Positions 18,229 to 26,267 of a stretch of 64,000 bases of DNA are shown here, in pieces. The translations under genes were made by a program, and so were the position numbers. Below the pieces are notes generated by a model. The model was not told the origin of the DNA and searched no databases. It saw only the letters and a program-made list of their open reading frames with translations. The DNA comes from Nostoc sphaeroides (lineage in GTDB: Bacteria; Cyanobacteriota; Cyanobacteriia; Cyanobacteriales; Nostocaceae): positions 5,853,001-5,917,000 of the forward strand of contig NZ_CP031941.1 of assembly GCF_003443655.1 (NCBI RefSeq), given 5' to 3'. The first letter of the stretch is position 1; every line of letters begins with the position of its first letter.

Positions 18229-18453
18229 TTAGATTATCAGCCGCGATCGCGCAATTTCTCTTTTACCGATTGGACGTACTTGTATGCTGTAGAGTGAAAC
18301 AATTGCCACAGTTTCCCCATCTAATGTGACAAATTCAACCTCATATCCTTTGCCACCCTGATGTACTAAAACAACTGTACCTATATCACCCTCTTCTAAA
18401 CTATATTCTGGTATATCACTAGTCAGAATAACCCTATCAAGTTCTTGAATCAT
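18229..18453 (-). CDS. DUF4926 protein
   Basis: This 74-residue small beta-rich protein (QELDRVILTSDIPEYSLEEG, then GDIGTVVLVHQGGKGYEVEF) matches the DUF4926 type common in cyanobacteria. It overlaps the upstream DUF6883 gene by four bases (18450-18453), which suggests a two-gene module behaving like a toxin-antitoxin pair. Neither protein has an experimentally established function that I know of. Confidence 0.7.
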   Translation of the reverse strand: MIQELDRVILTSDIPEYSLEEGDIGTVVLVHQGGKGYEVEFVTLDGETVAIVSLYSIQVRPIGKREIARSRLII

Positions 18454-18797
18454 TCTTCTCTCCGTTTCAGTGGGTATGAAGTAACAAATTTAGGAATAGT
18501 TTCCCCTGTTTCAATAAACCAAGCCGAACGAATCACGGGGTTTCTACCATCCGGTGAAAGCAGTGTACCTTCTACAGCATATCGAGTTCCAAATGGTGAA
18601 TCTTCAATCTTTGTAACATCGTTATTAGCAACATGATTTAGTAATGCTTTAGCAAAAGTTTCCCAATCCTCTACTGAAAAACCAAACGCAGTGAAAAACT
18701 TTTCCTTGCTGCGTCCATCGGGGTGAGTTGGTGACAACAGATACTCAGTTATTTTTCGCTGTGGCACAACTGCCAGTTCATAATTCGGCAGTTTCAA
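18450..18797 (-). CDS. DUF6883 protein
   Basis: This 115-residue protein (MKLPNYELAVVPQRKITEYL, later FTAFGFSVEDWETFAKALL and FGTRYAVEGTLLSPDGRNP) matches the DUF6883 family, usually found beside DUF4926. It is the first gene of a minus-strand pair with overlapping stop and start. By analogy with similar pairs it may be the toxin-like partner. That role is inferred from arrangement only. Confidence 0.7.
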   Translation of the reverse strand: MKLPNYELAVVPQRKITEYLLSPTHPDGRSKEKFFTAFGFSVEDWETFAKALLNHVANNDVTKIEDSPFGTRYAVEGTLLSPDGRNPVIRSAWFIETGETIPKFVTSYPLKRREE

Positions 18798-18886
18798 TCC
18801 GCCTCTCCTACCTTCTTATCTTTAGTTTATCGCCTTTTTGAGCATTATATTTATTCTAGACCTCAACTATCCAATATTAATTTATT

Positions 18887-19105
18887 ATGAAATTTCAAGT
18901 AATTTTTACTTTTGATTCAGAATATGAAGGCTATATTGCTGAGGTTCCTGAACTTCCAGGCTGCGTGAGTCAAGGCAAAACACTAGATGAGGCAATTGAA
19001 AATATTAAAGATGCCATTACAGGATATCTCCACGTTCAAGCTAAACATGGCAAACCTTATATTGTTAAAGAATCGCAAGTATTTATCGGGGAAGTTGTAG
19101 TATAA
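18887..19105 (+). CDS. hicB: HicB-family antitoxin
   Basis: This 72-residue protein has the HicB partial RNase H-like fold signature: YEGYIAEVPELPGCVSQGKT followed by DEAIENIKDAITGYL. In intact HicAB modules HicB neutralises the mRNA interferase HicA. Here the adjacent hicA, starting one base after the hicB stop, is broken by two nonsense codons, so this HicB has no functional local partner. A truncated second copy of the same gene start lies at 20369. Confidence 0.8.
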   Translation: MKFQVIFTFDSEYEGYIAEVPELPGCVSQGKTLDEAIENIKDAITGYLHVQAKHGKPYIVKESQVFIGEVVV

Positions 19106-19315
19106 ATGGGACGTTTATCAAATATCTCCGGTAAGGAAGCTGTCAAGATTTTTGAAAAATTTGGTTATGTATTAGATCATCAAACAGGAAGCCATATTAT
19201 ACTTTGGTGTGAATCGAAACCAACTTTATCAATTCCCAATCATCGGTAATTAGCACCTGGGTTACTTAGAAGTTTGATTTGACAGGCAGGAATTACAGTT
19301 GATGAATTTCTCTAA
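19106..19315 (+). pseudogene. hicA with two in-frame stop codons
   Basis: The frame starts MGRLSNISGKEAVKIFEKFG, continues through the HicA histidine motif (QTGSHIILWCESK and LSIPNH) and meets TAA at 19247-19249, where homologues have a Glu codon. It then reads LAPGLLRSLI, meets TGA at 19280-19282 in place of an Arg codon, and finishes QAGITVDEFL before TAA at 19313. Both lesions are single-base changes and the rest is well preserved, so inactivation is recent. The truncated 47-residue product keeps the catalytic His but lacks the last helix. Confidence 0.8.
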
Positions 19316-19344
19316 AACAAATGAACTCAGATATAAGAACTATT

Positions 19345-19385
19345 ATATTAGTCAGAATAACCCTATTAAATTCTTGAATCATCGC
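19345..19385. repeat. Duplicated fragment of the DUF4926 gene start
   Basis: This stretch (TTAGTCAGAATAACCCTATT, then CTTGAATCAT) repeats 18419-18456, the start region of the DUF4926 gene, with a few mismatches. Together with the block at 20230-20430 it shows that the island has been repeatedly duplicated and deleted. Confidence 0.65.
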
Positions 19386-19446
19386 TGTTAATCTTATAGC
19401 CTCAGCCAACTATAATGTACTTAAGATTTTACACAAGGATGGAACC

Positions 19447-19806
19447 ATGACTAATACTCAAAAGATGGTTCGGTTAAACTTAGATTTGTCACCTGAATTA
19501 AATCAGATATTAGACGAACTAGCAAATAAAATAGGCACAAGTAAAGGTGATATTCTGCGTCAGGCTATAACCTTGATGCAAATTATGGTTATAGCTAAAG
19601 AGGAAACCAAAAAATTAGGAGTTCCAGAAGCAAATCAATTGATAGTGAATGAAATAATTGTCTTATCTGAACAGCAGCCAAAACCTCATCCATTAGACAC
19701 ATTTATGGAAAGGCTCGGCCCTTGGGAAGATGAACGTACTGCTGAGGAAATAGTCAAAGACATTTATGATAGCCGTACTATTTCTAACAATGACATTAGT
19801 CTATGA
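19447..19806 (+). CDS. Ribbon-helix-helix antitoxin of a VapBC-like pair
   Basis: This 119-residue protein has an N-terminal ribbon-helix-helix DNA-binding region (MVRLNLDLSPELNQILDELA, then GTSKGDILRQAI) and a C-terminal toxin-binding tail rich in acidic and aromatic residues (FMERLGPWEDERTAEEIVKD). The upstream sequence has AAGGATGG before the ATG, giving a reasonable ribosome site. Its stop overlaps the PIN toxin start by four bases. It is expected to repress its own operon and neutralise the toxin. Confidence 0.75.
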   Translation: MTNTQKMVRLNLDLSPELNQILDELANKIGTSKGDILRQAITLMQIMVIAKEETKKLGVPEANQLIVNEIIVLSEQQPKPHPLDTFMERLGPWEDERTAEEIVKDIYDSRTISNNDISL

Positions 19807-20204
19807 CTTATTTACTTGATACTGATACTTGCATTTATTGGATTAAAGATATTAATTCAGTTAGAAATAAAGTTAGAGAAATAGGATGGGAGCAAATTTC
19901 TATTTGCAGCATCACGGTTGCTGAGTTATATTTTGGTGCTTATAATTCTCAACGAGTAGTGGAAAATTTAACTCGTACAGAAAACTTCATTCAAAACTTA
20001 CCCGTTGTACCATTAACCAATCCTGCTCTGAGAAAGTATGGTGAATTAAAAGCAGAACTCCGTAGAATAGGACAAACAATTGCTGAATTTGATTTACTAA
20101 TTGCTAGTGTTGCACTTGCAGACAACTACACTTTAGTAACAAACAATACTCGTCACTACGAACGCATCAACGGATTAAAACTGGAAAACTGGACTCTGCT
20201 TTAG
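19803..20204 (+). CDS. vapC: VapC-type PIN-domain toxin
   Basis: This 133-residue PIN-domain ribonuclease has all the acidic residues in place: Asp6 and Asp8 in YLLDTDTCIYWI, Glu in SITVAELYFGA, Asp in AEFDLLIASVAL and the final TNNTRHYERINGL motif. VapC toxins cut tRNA or rRNA and are held in check by the upstream antitoxin. It is intact and translationally coupled, the only clearly complete PIN pair in this island. Confidence 0.88.
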   Translation: MTYLLDTDTCIYWIKDINSVRNKVREIGWEQISICSITVAELYFGAYNSQRVVENLTRTENFIQNLPVVPLTNPALRKYGELKAELRRIGQTIAEFDLLIASVALADNYTLVTNNTRHYERINGLKLENWTLL

Positions 20205-20229
20205 AAACTCAACATTAGTTAGTCTCAAT

Positions 20230-20440
20230 TATTTGGCTGTATGCCACTATAAATTAGATTATCAGGCGCGATCGCCCACTTTCTCTTCTACCAATAGGAT
20301 GAAGTAACAAACTTAGGATTTGAGCGTTATATTTATTCTAGACCTCAAATATACAAGATTAATTTATTATGAAATTTCAAGTAATTTTTACCTTTGATTC
20401 AGAATATGAAGGCTATTGCGATCGCAATTATAGCTTGTGA
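20230..20440. pseudogene. Collapsed duplicate of the 18.2-18.9 kb segment, with hicB fragment
   Basis: Bases 20233-20297 match 18212-18276, 20300-20318 match 18474-18492, and 20320-20420 match 18835-18933 including the first ~16 codons of hicB. The DUF4926/DUF6883 genes between these blocks are missing. The hicB copy then runs into an unrelated sequence (GCGATCGCAA) and stops. This fills most of the 269-bp gap before the Uma2 gene. Confidence 0.8.
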
Positions 20441-20473
20441 ACAACTTTACTCTACACTGATACCTTTATCTAT

Positions 20474-21067
20474 ATGACTCCACAAACCCTAGACAAAATC
20501 AATACCCTCGAAGAACAGCGTTTTCTCTTACCTGGCCATTACAGTTGGGAAGAATTTGAGAAACTTGAAGCCTTAACAGCAGATGCGCCAGGTTTGCGGA
20601 TAACTTATCTTGATGGGTGTGTGGAATTTATGACTCTTGGTGAACAACACCAAGCTATTAAAAGTGTGATTGCTATATTTTTAGCGCTTTACTTCTTTGA
20701 AAAAGGTATAAATTTTATCCCTGTAGGTGGCGCTACTCGTCGAGCAAAAGAAAAGGGAGCTTCTTTTGAACCTGATGAATCTTATTATATAGGGGAAAAG
20801 AAAGAAAATCCTGATTTAGCAATTGAAGTAAATATTACTAGTGGGAGTATAGATAAACTAGAAAAATATAAGCGTTTTAACATTACCGAAGTCTGGTTTT
20901 GGGAAAATAATCAGATATCTGTATATCACCTCACTCATGATAACTATGAGCAAATTTATCAAAGCCAATTACTACCAGACTTAGATATAAACTTGTTAGT
21001 GCGTTGTGTTTTAATGCCTTCAATAATTGAAGCAAGAACAGAGTTTATCAAAGAAATTCGGCAGTAA
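20474..21067 (+). CDS. Uma2-family (DUF820) putative endonuclease
   Basis: This 197-residue protein of the Uma2/DUF820 family, greatly expanded in cyanobacteria, has a PD-(D/E)XK-like core: E in YLDGCVEFMTLGEQHQ, D in ASFEPDESYYI and PDLAIEVNITSGSIDKLEKY with the final Glu and Lys. Its function is unproven. It stands alone after the toxin-antitoxin cluster with good ATG and frame. Confidence 0.85.
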   Translation: MTPQTLDKINTLEEQRFLLPGHYSWEEFEKLEALTADAPGLRITYLDGCVEFMTLGEQHQAIKSVIAIFLALYFFEKGINFIPVGGATRRAKEKGASFEPDESYYIGEKKENPDLAIEVNITSGSIDKLEKYKRFNITEVWFWENNQISVYHLTHDNYEQIYQSQLLPDLDINLLVRCVLMPSIIEARTEFIKEIRQ

Positions 21068-21094
21068 TCTTTTAATTGTTGGCATCTAAACAGC

Positions 21095-21346
21095 ATGACA
21101 GATAGAACAGATTTATCAAAAATAATTGCCAATAAAACTGAAAATCCACTAATAATCTCACCTGAAAATTTGCAGTCACAAGAAAATTTAGAACTTGAGC
21201 GAAAACTGCGAGAACTAAAGTTTAAACAAGAACTAAGAAAAGATTGGATTTTATTTATTGTCAGGGATGTAGTAATTTTTCCTGCCGCTATCCTTTTTAT
21301 TTTTGCTGTCAGTGGTTATTCCCTATTTCTTCATATTCATGGGTAA
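21095..21346 (+). CDS. Small single-span membrane protein, unknown
   Basis: This 83-residue protein has a charged, helix-prone N-terminal half (ENLELERKLRELKFKQELRK) and one hydrophobic segment near the end (VIFPAAILFIFAVSGYSLFL). It starts 27 bases after the Uma2 stop on the same strand, so co-transcription is likely. I do not recognise a family. Confidence 0.5.
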   Translation: MTDRTDLSKIIANKTENPLIISPENLQSQENLELERKLRELKFKQELRKDWILFIVRDVVIFPAAILFIFAVSGYSLFLHIHG

Positions 21347-21371
21347 CTTACTCTGACTAGAATTTTTAATC

Positions 21372-21472
21372 AACCGCAGAGGCGCAGAGTACACAGAGAA
21401 AAGAGAGATAATAGAGTTTACAAAAATTTGTAGTTATTTCTTTACCTCTGCGTTCTCTGCGCCTCTGCGGTT
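21372..21472. repeat. Inverted repeat, 18-bp arms
   Basis: AACCGCAGAGGCGCAGAG (21372-21389) and its exact complement at 21455-21472 flank about 65 bases. The CCGCAGAGGCGCAGAG motif is a dispersed cyanobacterial repeat. It may act as a terminator after the small membrane protein. Nothing else is seen in this 268-bp gap. Confidence 0.7.
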
Positions 21473-21614
21473 ATTTAAAAAATGCTACACCAGTAAATTT
21501 GCGTAATTATTTTTACAGACGACGAAGCCAACTTGCTACAAGTAAACTCATCTTTATATCCACACAAATTTTGCTGGATATAAAGCAAGTATCTGATGGA
21601 AATCATCTAAAAAT

Positions 21615-22202
21615 ATGGGGCTTTTAATATTTTCTGTTGCTTTAGTTGCCATTGTTGCTGTAATTATCATTAATAGCTACAACGATTTAGTCAAGTATCG
21701 CAATCGTTACAAAAATGCTTACTCTCAAATCGATGTTCAATTACAGCGCCGCTATGATTTAATTCCCAACTTGGTGGAAACTGCCAAAGGGTACATGAAA
21801 CATGAACGGGAAACTCTAGAAGCAGTTATTGCCGCTCGGAATTCTGCAATTAATGCTAGCAGTCGTGCGGCACAAAATCCCGGCGATCCGCAAGCGATGC
21901 AACAGTTGGGCAATGCTGAAGGAGCGCTAACGGGTGCGTTAAGTCGGTTGATGGTACTTTCAGAATCTTATCCAGAATTGAAAGCCGATCGCGCCATGAC
22001 TCAGGTAATGGAAGAATTATCTTCCACTGAAAACCGGATTGCTTTTGCCCGTCAGGCTTTTAATGACGCCGTGACACTTTACAACACCAAGAGCGAATCT
22101 TTCCCCAGCAACCTTGTAGCCAATACTTTTAACTTTACTGTTGCAGAATTGCTCCCCGAAGCTACTCCAGAAATTAGAAATGCTCCACGCGTGTCTTTTT
22201 AG
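21615..22202 (+). CDS. LemA-family membrane protein
   Basis: This 195-residue LemA protein has one N-terminal membrane helix (LLIFSVALVAIVAVIIINSY) followed by the coiled helical region with the hallmark QRRYDLIPNLVETAKGYMKHE. The cellular role is not settled. LemA is commonly encoded beside M48 or HtpX-like proteases, exactly as here, where the protease ATG follows six bases after this stop. Confidence 0.92.
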   Translation: MGLLIFSVALVAIVAVIIINSYNDLVKYRNRYKNAYSQIDVQLQRRYDLIPNLVETAKGYMKHERETLEAVIAARNSAINASSRAAQNPGDPQAMQQLGNAEGALTGALSRLMVLSESYPELKADRAMTQVMEELSSTENRIAFARQAFNDAVTLYNTKSESFPSNLVANTFNFTVAELLPEATPEIRNAPRVSF

Positions 22203-22208
22203 GTGTCT

Positions 22209-24140
22209 ATGAATTTCTTTGAACATCAGGATCGGGCACGCCAAAATACGCAACAATTAATCGGGTTATTTTCCCTGTCGATCGCAGTTATGATTATGGC
22301 GATTTATATTGCCACTTTATTTCTGTTTCGCATGGCTCCCCGTGTTTGGTGGCATCCAGGGTTATTTCTCTACGTAGCTGGGATTACAATAATTGCGATC
22401 GCAATCGGAAGCTTATATAAAATTGCCTATCTCCGTGAGGGCGGAAGCGTAATTGCCGAGGAGTTGGGGGGAAGACTCCTGCTACCAGATATGGCGGATG
22501 AACAAGGGCGACAACTATTAAATATTGTCGAGGAAATGGCGATCGCTTCTGGTATTTCCGTCCCAGAAGTTTATCTGCTTGAGAGAGAAACCAGCATTAA
22601 TGCCTTTGCTGCGGGATTTACGCCTAATGATGCTGTAATTGGAGTTACCCGTGGAACCTTACAACATCTGAACCGGGATGAACTACAAGGAGTTATCGGC
22701 CACGAATTCAGTCATATTCTCAATGGAGATATGCGGCTAAATTTGCGTTTGGTGGGATTGTTGCACGGGATTTTGTTCATTTACTTAACCGGGGAATTGC
22801 TGTGGCAAATTCGTGGTAGCTTCCGTTTAGGAAAGGAAGACAAGGGTTTACCTATCTGGGCTTTTGGTTTAGCATTGATGGCAATTGGCGGTATTGGATT
22901 ATTCTGTGGACGCTTGATTAAAGCCGCCGTCTCTCGCCAACGGGAATTTCTCGCCGATGCTTCGGCTGTACAGTTCACTCGCAACCCCAACGGACTTACC
23001 GGAGCCTTCCAAAAACTCCAAAAGATGGATTCACGCTTGATTGCGCCCGGAGCAGAAGCCGCTAGCCACATGTTTTTTGGCAACGCCCTCAACCCCTCTT
23101 TCTGGGAAAATATGTTTTCTACTCACCCACCCTTAGCAGAACGTATCCGCCGCGTTGGGGGTTTGAACGTCAGCAATTTACCAGCAATGCCATCTCGCAA
23201 TCAGGCGCGTTCCCCCTCCCAGGAATCGCTAACAATGGGCTTTGCTGGTGGTTCTAGTACCACACCAGAGCAGATTGTGAACCAAGTGGGAAGCGTCACA
23301 CCAGAGCATTTTGCCCATGCTCAAGCCCTGTTATCGCAGTTACCAGAATCTCTGCGTTTAGGTGCGCGGGAACAGGAAAGTGCAATGGCGATCGCTTTTG
23401 CCTTAGCGTTAGATACTGAAAATATCGAGATCCAAGAACGTCAAATTGCTTGGTTACGCGAGGTACAGCCTGCTGAGTTGGTAGATAAAACCTTAGAATT
23501 GAGTAGCGAAATTAGCCAGTTAGATCCTAAAATTCGCTTGCCGCTTGTGGATTTAGCAGTACCCGTATTGCGCCAAAATTCTGCCAAAGAATGCCAAAGG
23601 TTGTGCAAATGCGTCCACGGTTTAGTTGTAGCTACCGGAAGTTTATCACTGTGGCATTTTGTGTTGCAGTTAATCCTGTGGCATCGTCTCCAACCTAGTA
23701 TAAATCCCACATCTGCGATAACGGTTGAATTTACCTCTATAGAAGAGATTTGGCCAGATAGTTTATTAGTATTGTCCGTCATTGCCCGCGTCGGATACTC
23801 CCAACCCGATGCGTCCATCGAAGACATCGCCTATGCTTTTCGTTCTGGAGTTTTTCGGCTTCCTAAAGCTGGAGAACAAGAAAAACCAGAAATACCACTT
23901 ACTTGTAATTTCACTGAGCTTAAGAAGAGTATCGATCGCCTCCGTCTTGCCAGTCCTAAACTGAAGCAAGCTATTGTTGATGCCTGCGCCCACACGGTAC
24001 TTTTGGATAATAAAGTAACACAGTCAGAAGCAGATTTATTAAGAGCGATCGCTATGACGCTAGACTGTCCCATTCCCCCATTTTTAAACCCTCAGCGTAG
24101 CGTTTCCAAACAGAAACAATCTTCTTCAAAGGGAAGTTAA
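22209..24140 (+). CDS. M48-family (HtpX-like) zinc metalloprotease with extra C-terminal domains
   Basis: This is an integral membrane M48 protease of about 643 residues. Two hydrophobic helices near the start are followed by the zinc motif GVIGHEFSHILNGD, two more membrane segments, and REFLADASAV with the third zinc ligand. It is more than twice the size of HtpX. The C-terminal half contains a helical region ending in LDNKVTQSEADLLRAIAMTL, similar to TerB-like helices. I prefer the ATG at 22209 over the GTG at 22203, since AGGTG precedes it. Coupling with lemA suggests a membrane-protein quality-control pair. Confidence 0.88.
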   Translation: MNFFEHQDRARQNTQQLIGLFSLSIAVMIMAIYIATLFLFRMAPRVWWHPGLFLYVAGITIIAIAIGSLYKIAYLREGGSVIAEELGGRLLLPDMADEQGRQLLNIVEEMAIASGISVPEVYLLERETSINAFAAGFTPNDAVIGVTRGTLQHLNRDELQGVIGHEFSHILNGDMRLNLRLVGLLHGILFIYLTGELLWQIRGSFRLGKEDKGLPIWAFGLALMAIGGIGLFCGRLIKAAVSRQREFLADASAVQFTRNPNGLTGAFQKLQKMDSRLIAPGAEAASHMFFGNALNPSFWENMFSTHPPLAERIRRVGGLNVSNLPAMPSRNQARSPSQESLTMGFAGGSSTTPEQIVNQVGSVTPEHFAHAQALLSQLPESLRLGAREQESAMAIAFALALDTENIEIQERQIAWLREVQPAELVDKTLELSSEISQLDPKIRLPLVDLAVPVLRQNSAKECQRLCKCVHGLVVATGSLSLWHFVLQLILWHRLQPSINPTSAITVEFTSIEEIWPDSLLVLSVIARVGYSQPDASIEDIAYAFRSGVFRLPKAGEQEKPEIPLTCNFTELKKSIDRLRLASPKLKQAIVDACAHTVLLDNKVTQSEADLLRAIAMTLDCPIPPFLNPQRSVSKQKQSSSKGS

Positions 24141-24202
24141 TATTAAGACTTACGCATTGACAGGAAACCCCAAATATGCGTTAAGAAAAAGGTGGATCTT
24201 TC

Positions 24203-24231
24203 GTAGGGGTTTAGCATTGCTAAACCCCTAC
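24203..24231. terminator. Palindrome downstream of the protease gene
   Basis: GTAGGGGTTTAGCA and TGCTAAACCCCTAC form a 14-bp stem around one base. It is of the same style as the palindrome at 1024-1050. It also marks the end of the HEAT-gene fragment next to it. Confidence 0.5.
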
Positions 24232-24389
24232 AGCGCGGATCTATTTACCATCAAAGTAAATTCTGATTGGTCTGCGTAATAAATGCTATCTAGAATTACA
24301 AGAATATTATTCAGGTTGAGTTGCTCTATGTTTCTCAATGCCCGTGCTGCACTGTAACGAACATCGGAGTTAACGGATTTATCCTTTAA
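24228..24389 (-). pseudogene. Fragment of a HEAT-repeat gene related to the one at 45671-49111
   Basis: Reading leftward from 24389, the frame gives LKDKSVNSDVRYSAARALRN, then IEQLNLNNILVILDSIYYAD, and stops at 24228-24230. This lines up with the last HEAT unit and the segment after it in the large membrane protein (LKDEKVDAGVRSTAASALGK, then IRQLKLEEVAVVLNYVYEPN). It is therefore a remnant of a second gene of that kind, joined directly to an IS630 fragment. Confidence 0.75.
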
Positions 24390-24780
24390 TAATTGAACTC
24401 TTTCTGTTTCTTTTTCTGAAGCATGTAATGTTTTTTTTAATCGTTATATCCATCTTCTGTAACATTCTATCTACTGTCGAGCGACCAATAAGAACTCCTA
24501 CCTTTTTTTCTAACTCTTCCCGTATCTCTGCCAACGTTGCATCATTATTCTCTTCTACAATTTCTTTGAGGACATTTAATTGCTGCTCGTTTAACTTTGG
24601 TGGAGTTTGTTTTATCCTAACTTTATAAGCTATGTTTCCTGTTTCTCGATATTGTTTGAGTATTTTTTCAATGAAACTTAAAGTCACACAAAATCTTGCT
24701 GCCAACTTACGTTGTGAGATTCCGCCTTGTAAATATGTATCAACTATTTTCTGTCGTAAATCGAGCGAGTATGGTTTCAT
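24379..24780 (-). pseudogene. IS630-family transposase, N-terminal fragment with A8 frameshift
   Basis: The reading frame begins MKPYSLDLRQKIVDTYLQGG and carries the helix-turn-helix segments of IS630 transposases (SQRKLAARFCVTLSFIEKIL; LAEIREELEKKVGVLIGRST). At a run of eight A residues (minus-strand reading, near 24431-24438) the frame shifts. Reading with seven A residues gives IKKTLHASEKETERVQLL, the normal family continuation. The DDE catalytic domain is absent because the sequence joins the HEAT fragment. The element is dead. Confidence 0.8.
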
Positions 24781-24860
24781 TTATAAATTTACTTAAGATG
24801 CACAGCTTTGTTTGAGTAATTGTACTTCATTAGCCTGGGAAACGCTATAATAACTCTTTA

Positions 24861-25886
24861 CTAATACCGAATTCGCGGATCTACATAAGCATTTAAAATA
24901 TCAATCAAAATGCTGGCACTGACAACGATCGCACCAAAAAAGACTAGCACTCCCTGGACTGTGGGATAATCACGATCTGCGATCGCTTGATACAATCGAT
25001 TTGCTAACCCAGGCCAAGAAAATGTCACCTCTGTCAAAATCGCCCCACCTAACAGAGAGGCAAAAGTTAATCCCAACACTGTAATTACTGGAATTAGAGC
25101 ATTCTTTAAGGCATGGGAGGCTAAAATCTTATTTTCACCAATACCTCTGGCTCTAGCGGCTTCTACATAATCTGCTTGCAAGGTTTGCTTTAAATTAACT
25201 CGTACAATTCGCTCAAAAATTCCACTGAGCAAAATTCCCAAAGTGAGACTCGGTAGGGCAAGATGGTGCAAAGATGTGAAAAACTGAGTGAAATTTCCAC
25301 CGAGTAAGCTATCAATTGTATACAATCCAGTCACAGTAGTGGGAGCCGGAAGATTGGGCGGAAAGCGGTTGGAATTGGGAAACCAACCCAGTTGGACTGA
25401 GAAAATCAACTGTAAAAGCATTCCCGCCCAAAACATGGGGAGTGCGTAAGTGATGATACCAAATAAGCGCCCACCGACATCAAAATATGTCCCAGGACGA
25501 GAAGCGGAAAGAGTCCCAACCGCAATTCCAACGATGAGTGCAACCGCCATACTACATACTGCTAACTCCACCGTCGCCGGGAAATATTGTCCAATTATGT
25601 CCCAAACATTCTGTCCGCGACTCATTAAAGACGTTCCTAGATCAAAACGTAGTATGCTTCCCAAATAATTGAGGTACTGTAGCCACAGAGGAAGGTTTAA
25701 ACCTAGTTGTTTTCGCAATTCTTCTTTAGCAGCTTCTGGCGCACGTCCGCCGAGAATCGCATCTGCTGGATCTCCCGGCGTTGCTCTTAGTAAGAGAAAT
25801 ACAATGGTGATGATAGTTAATAGCTGAAGTGGCGCAAGAAGCAACCGAGAAACAATGTAATATTGTAAAGCTTTAGAACGAGACAT
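24861..25886 (-). CDS. Peptide-type ABC transporter permease (DppB-like)
   Basis: This 341-residue inner-membrane permease has six hydrophobic segments, the early TPGDPADAILGGRAPEAAKE loop and the EAA-type motif ADYVEAARARGIGENKILAS. It works with a family 5 substrate-binding protein, and one is encoded just upstream on the same strand. No second permease or ATPase gene is adjacent. Downstream lie the IS630 and HEAT fragments, so the rest of the operon may have been displaced or be elsewhere. Confidence 0.92.
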   Translation of the reverse strand: MSRSKALQYYIVSRLLLAPLQLLTIITIVFLLLRATPGDPADAILGGRAPEAAKEELRKQLGLNLPLWLQYLNYLGSILRFDLGTSLMSRGQNVWDIIGQYFPATVELAVCSMAVALIVGIAVGTLSASRPGTYFDVGGRLFGIITYALPMFWAGMLLQLIFSVQLGWFPNSNRFPPNLPAPTTVTGLYTIDSLLGGNFTQFFTSLHHLALPSLTLGILLSGIFERIVRVNLKQTLQADYVEAARARGIGENKILASHALKNALIPVITVLGLTFASLLGGAILTEVTFSWPGLANRLYQAIADRDYPTVQGVLVFFGAIVVSASILIDILNAYVDPRIRY

Positions 25887-25891
25887 ATTTA

Positions 25892-26112
25892 GGTAGGAGT
25901 TAGGAGTTAAGAGTTAGGAGTTAGGAGTTAGGAGTTTGGAGTTAGGAGTTAGGAGTTTGGAGTTTGGAGTTAGGAGTTAGGAGTTTGGAGTTTGGAGTTA
26001 GGAGTTAGGAGTTAGGAGTTTGGAGTTAGGAGTTAGGAGTTTGGAGTTTGGAGTTAGGAGTTTGGAGTTTGGAGTTAAGAGTTAGGAGTTAGAGGTTAGG
26101 GGTTAGGAGTTA
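25892..26112. repeat. Heptamer tandem array (GGAGTTA/GGAGTTT)
   Basis: About 30 heptamers of the form GGAGTTA or GGAGTTT run through this segment, in the spacer between the permease and the binding-protein gene. A short inverse copy (TCCTAACTCCTAACTCCTAA) is at 26241-26270. This is the short tandem heptamer type known from heterocystous cyanobacteria. Copy number is probably variable between strains. Confidence 0.9.
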
Positions 26113-26267
26113 GCAATTATGAATTAAGATAGACAGCTAACTTGCAAAATTATTTAATTACTATATCCAGTGAAGTTGAACATCTATAATTTTGCTCATA
26201 ATCACATTCATAATTTTGTGACTTTTGCAAGAAGTGTAATTCCTAACTCCTAACTCCTAATTCCTAA

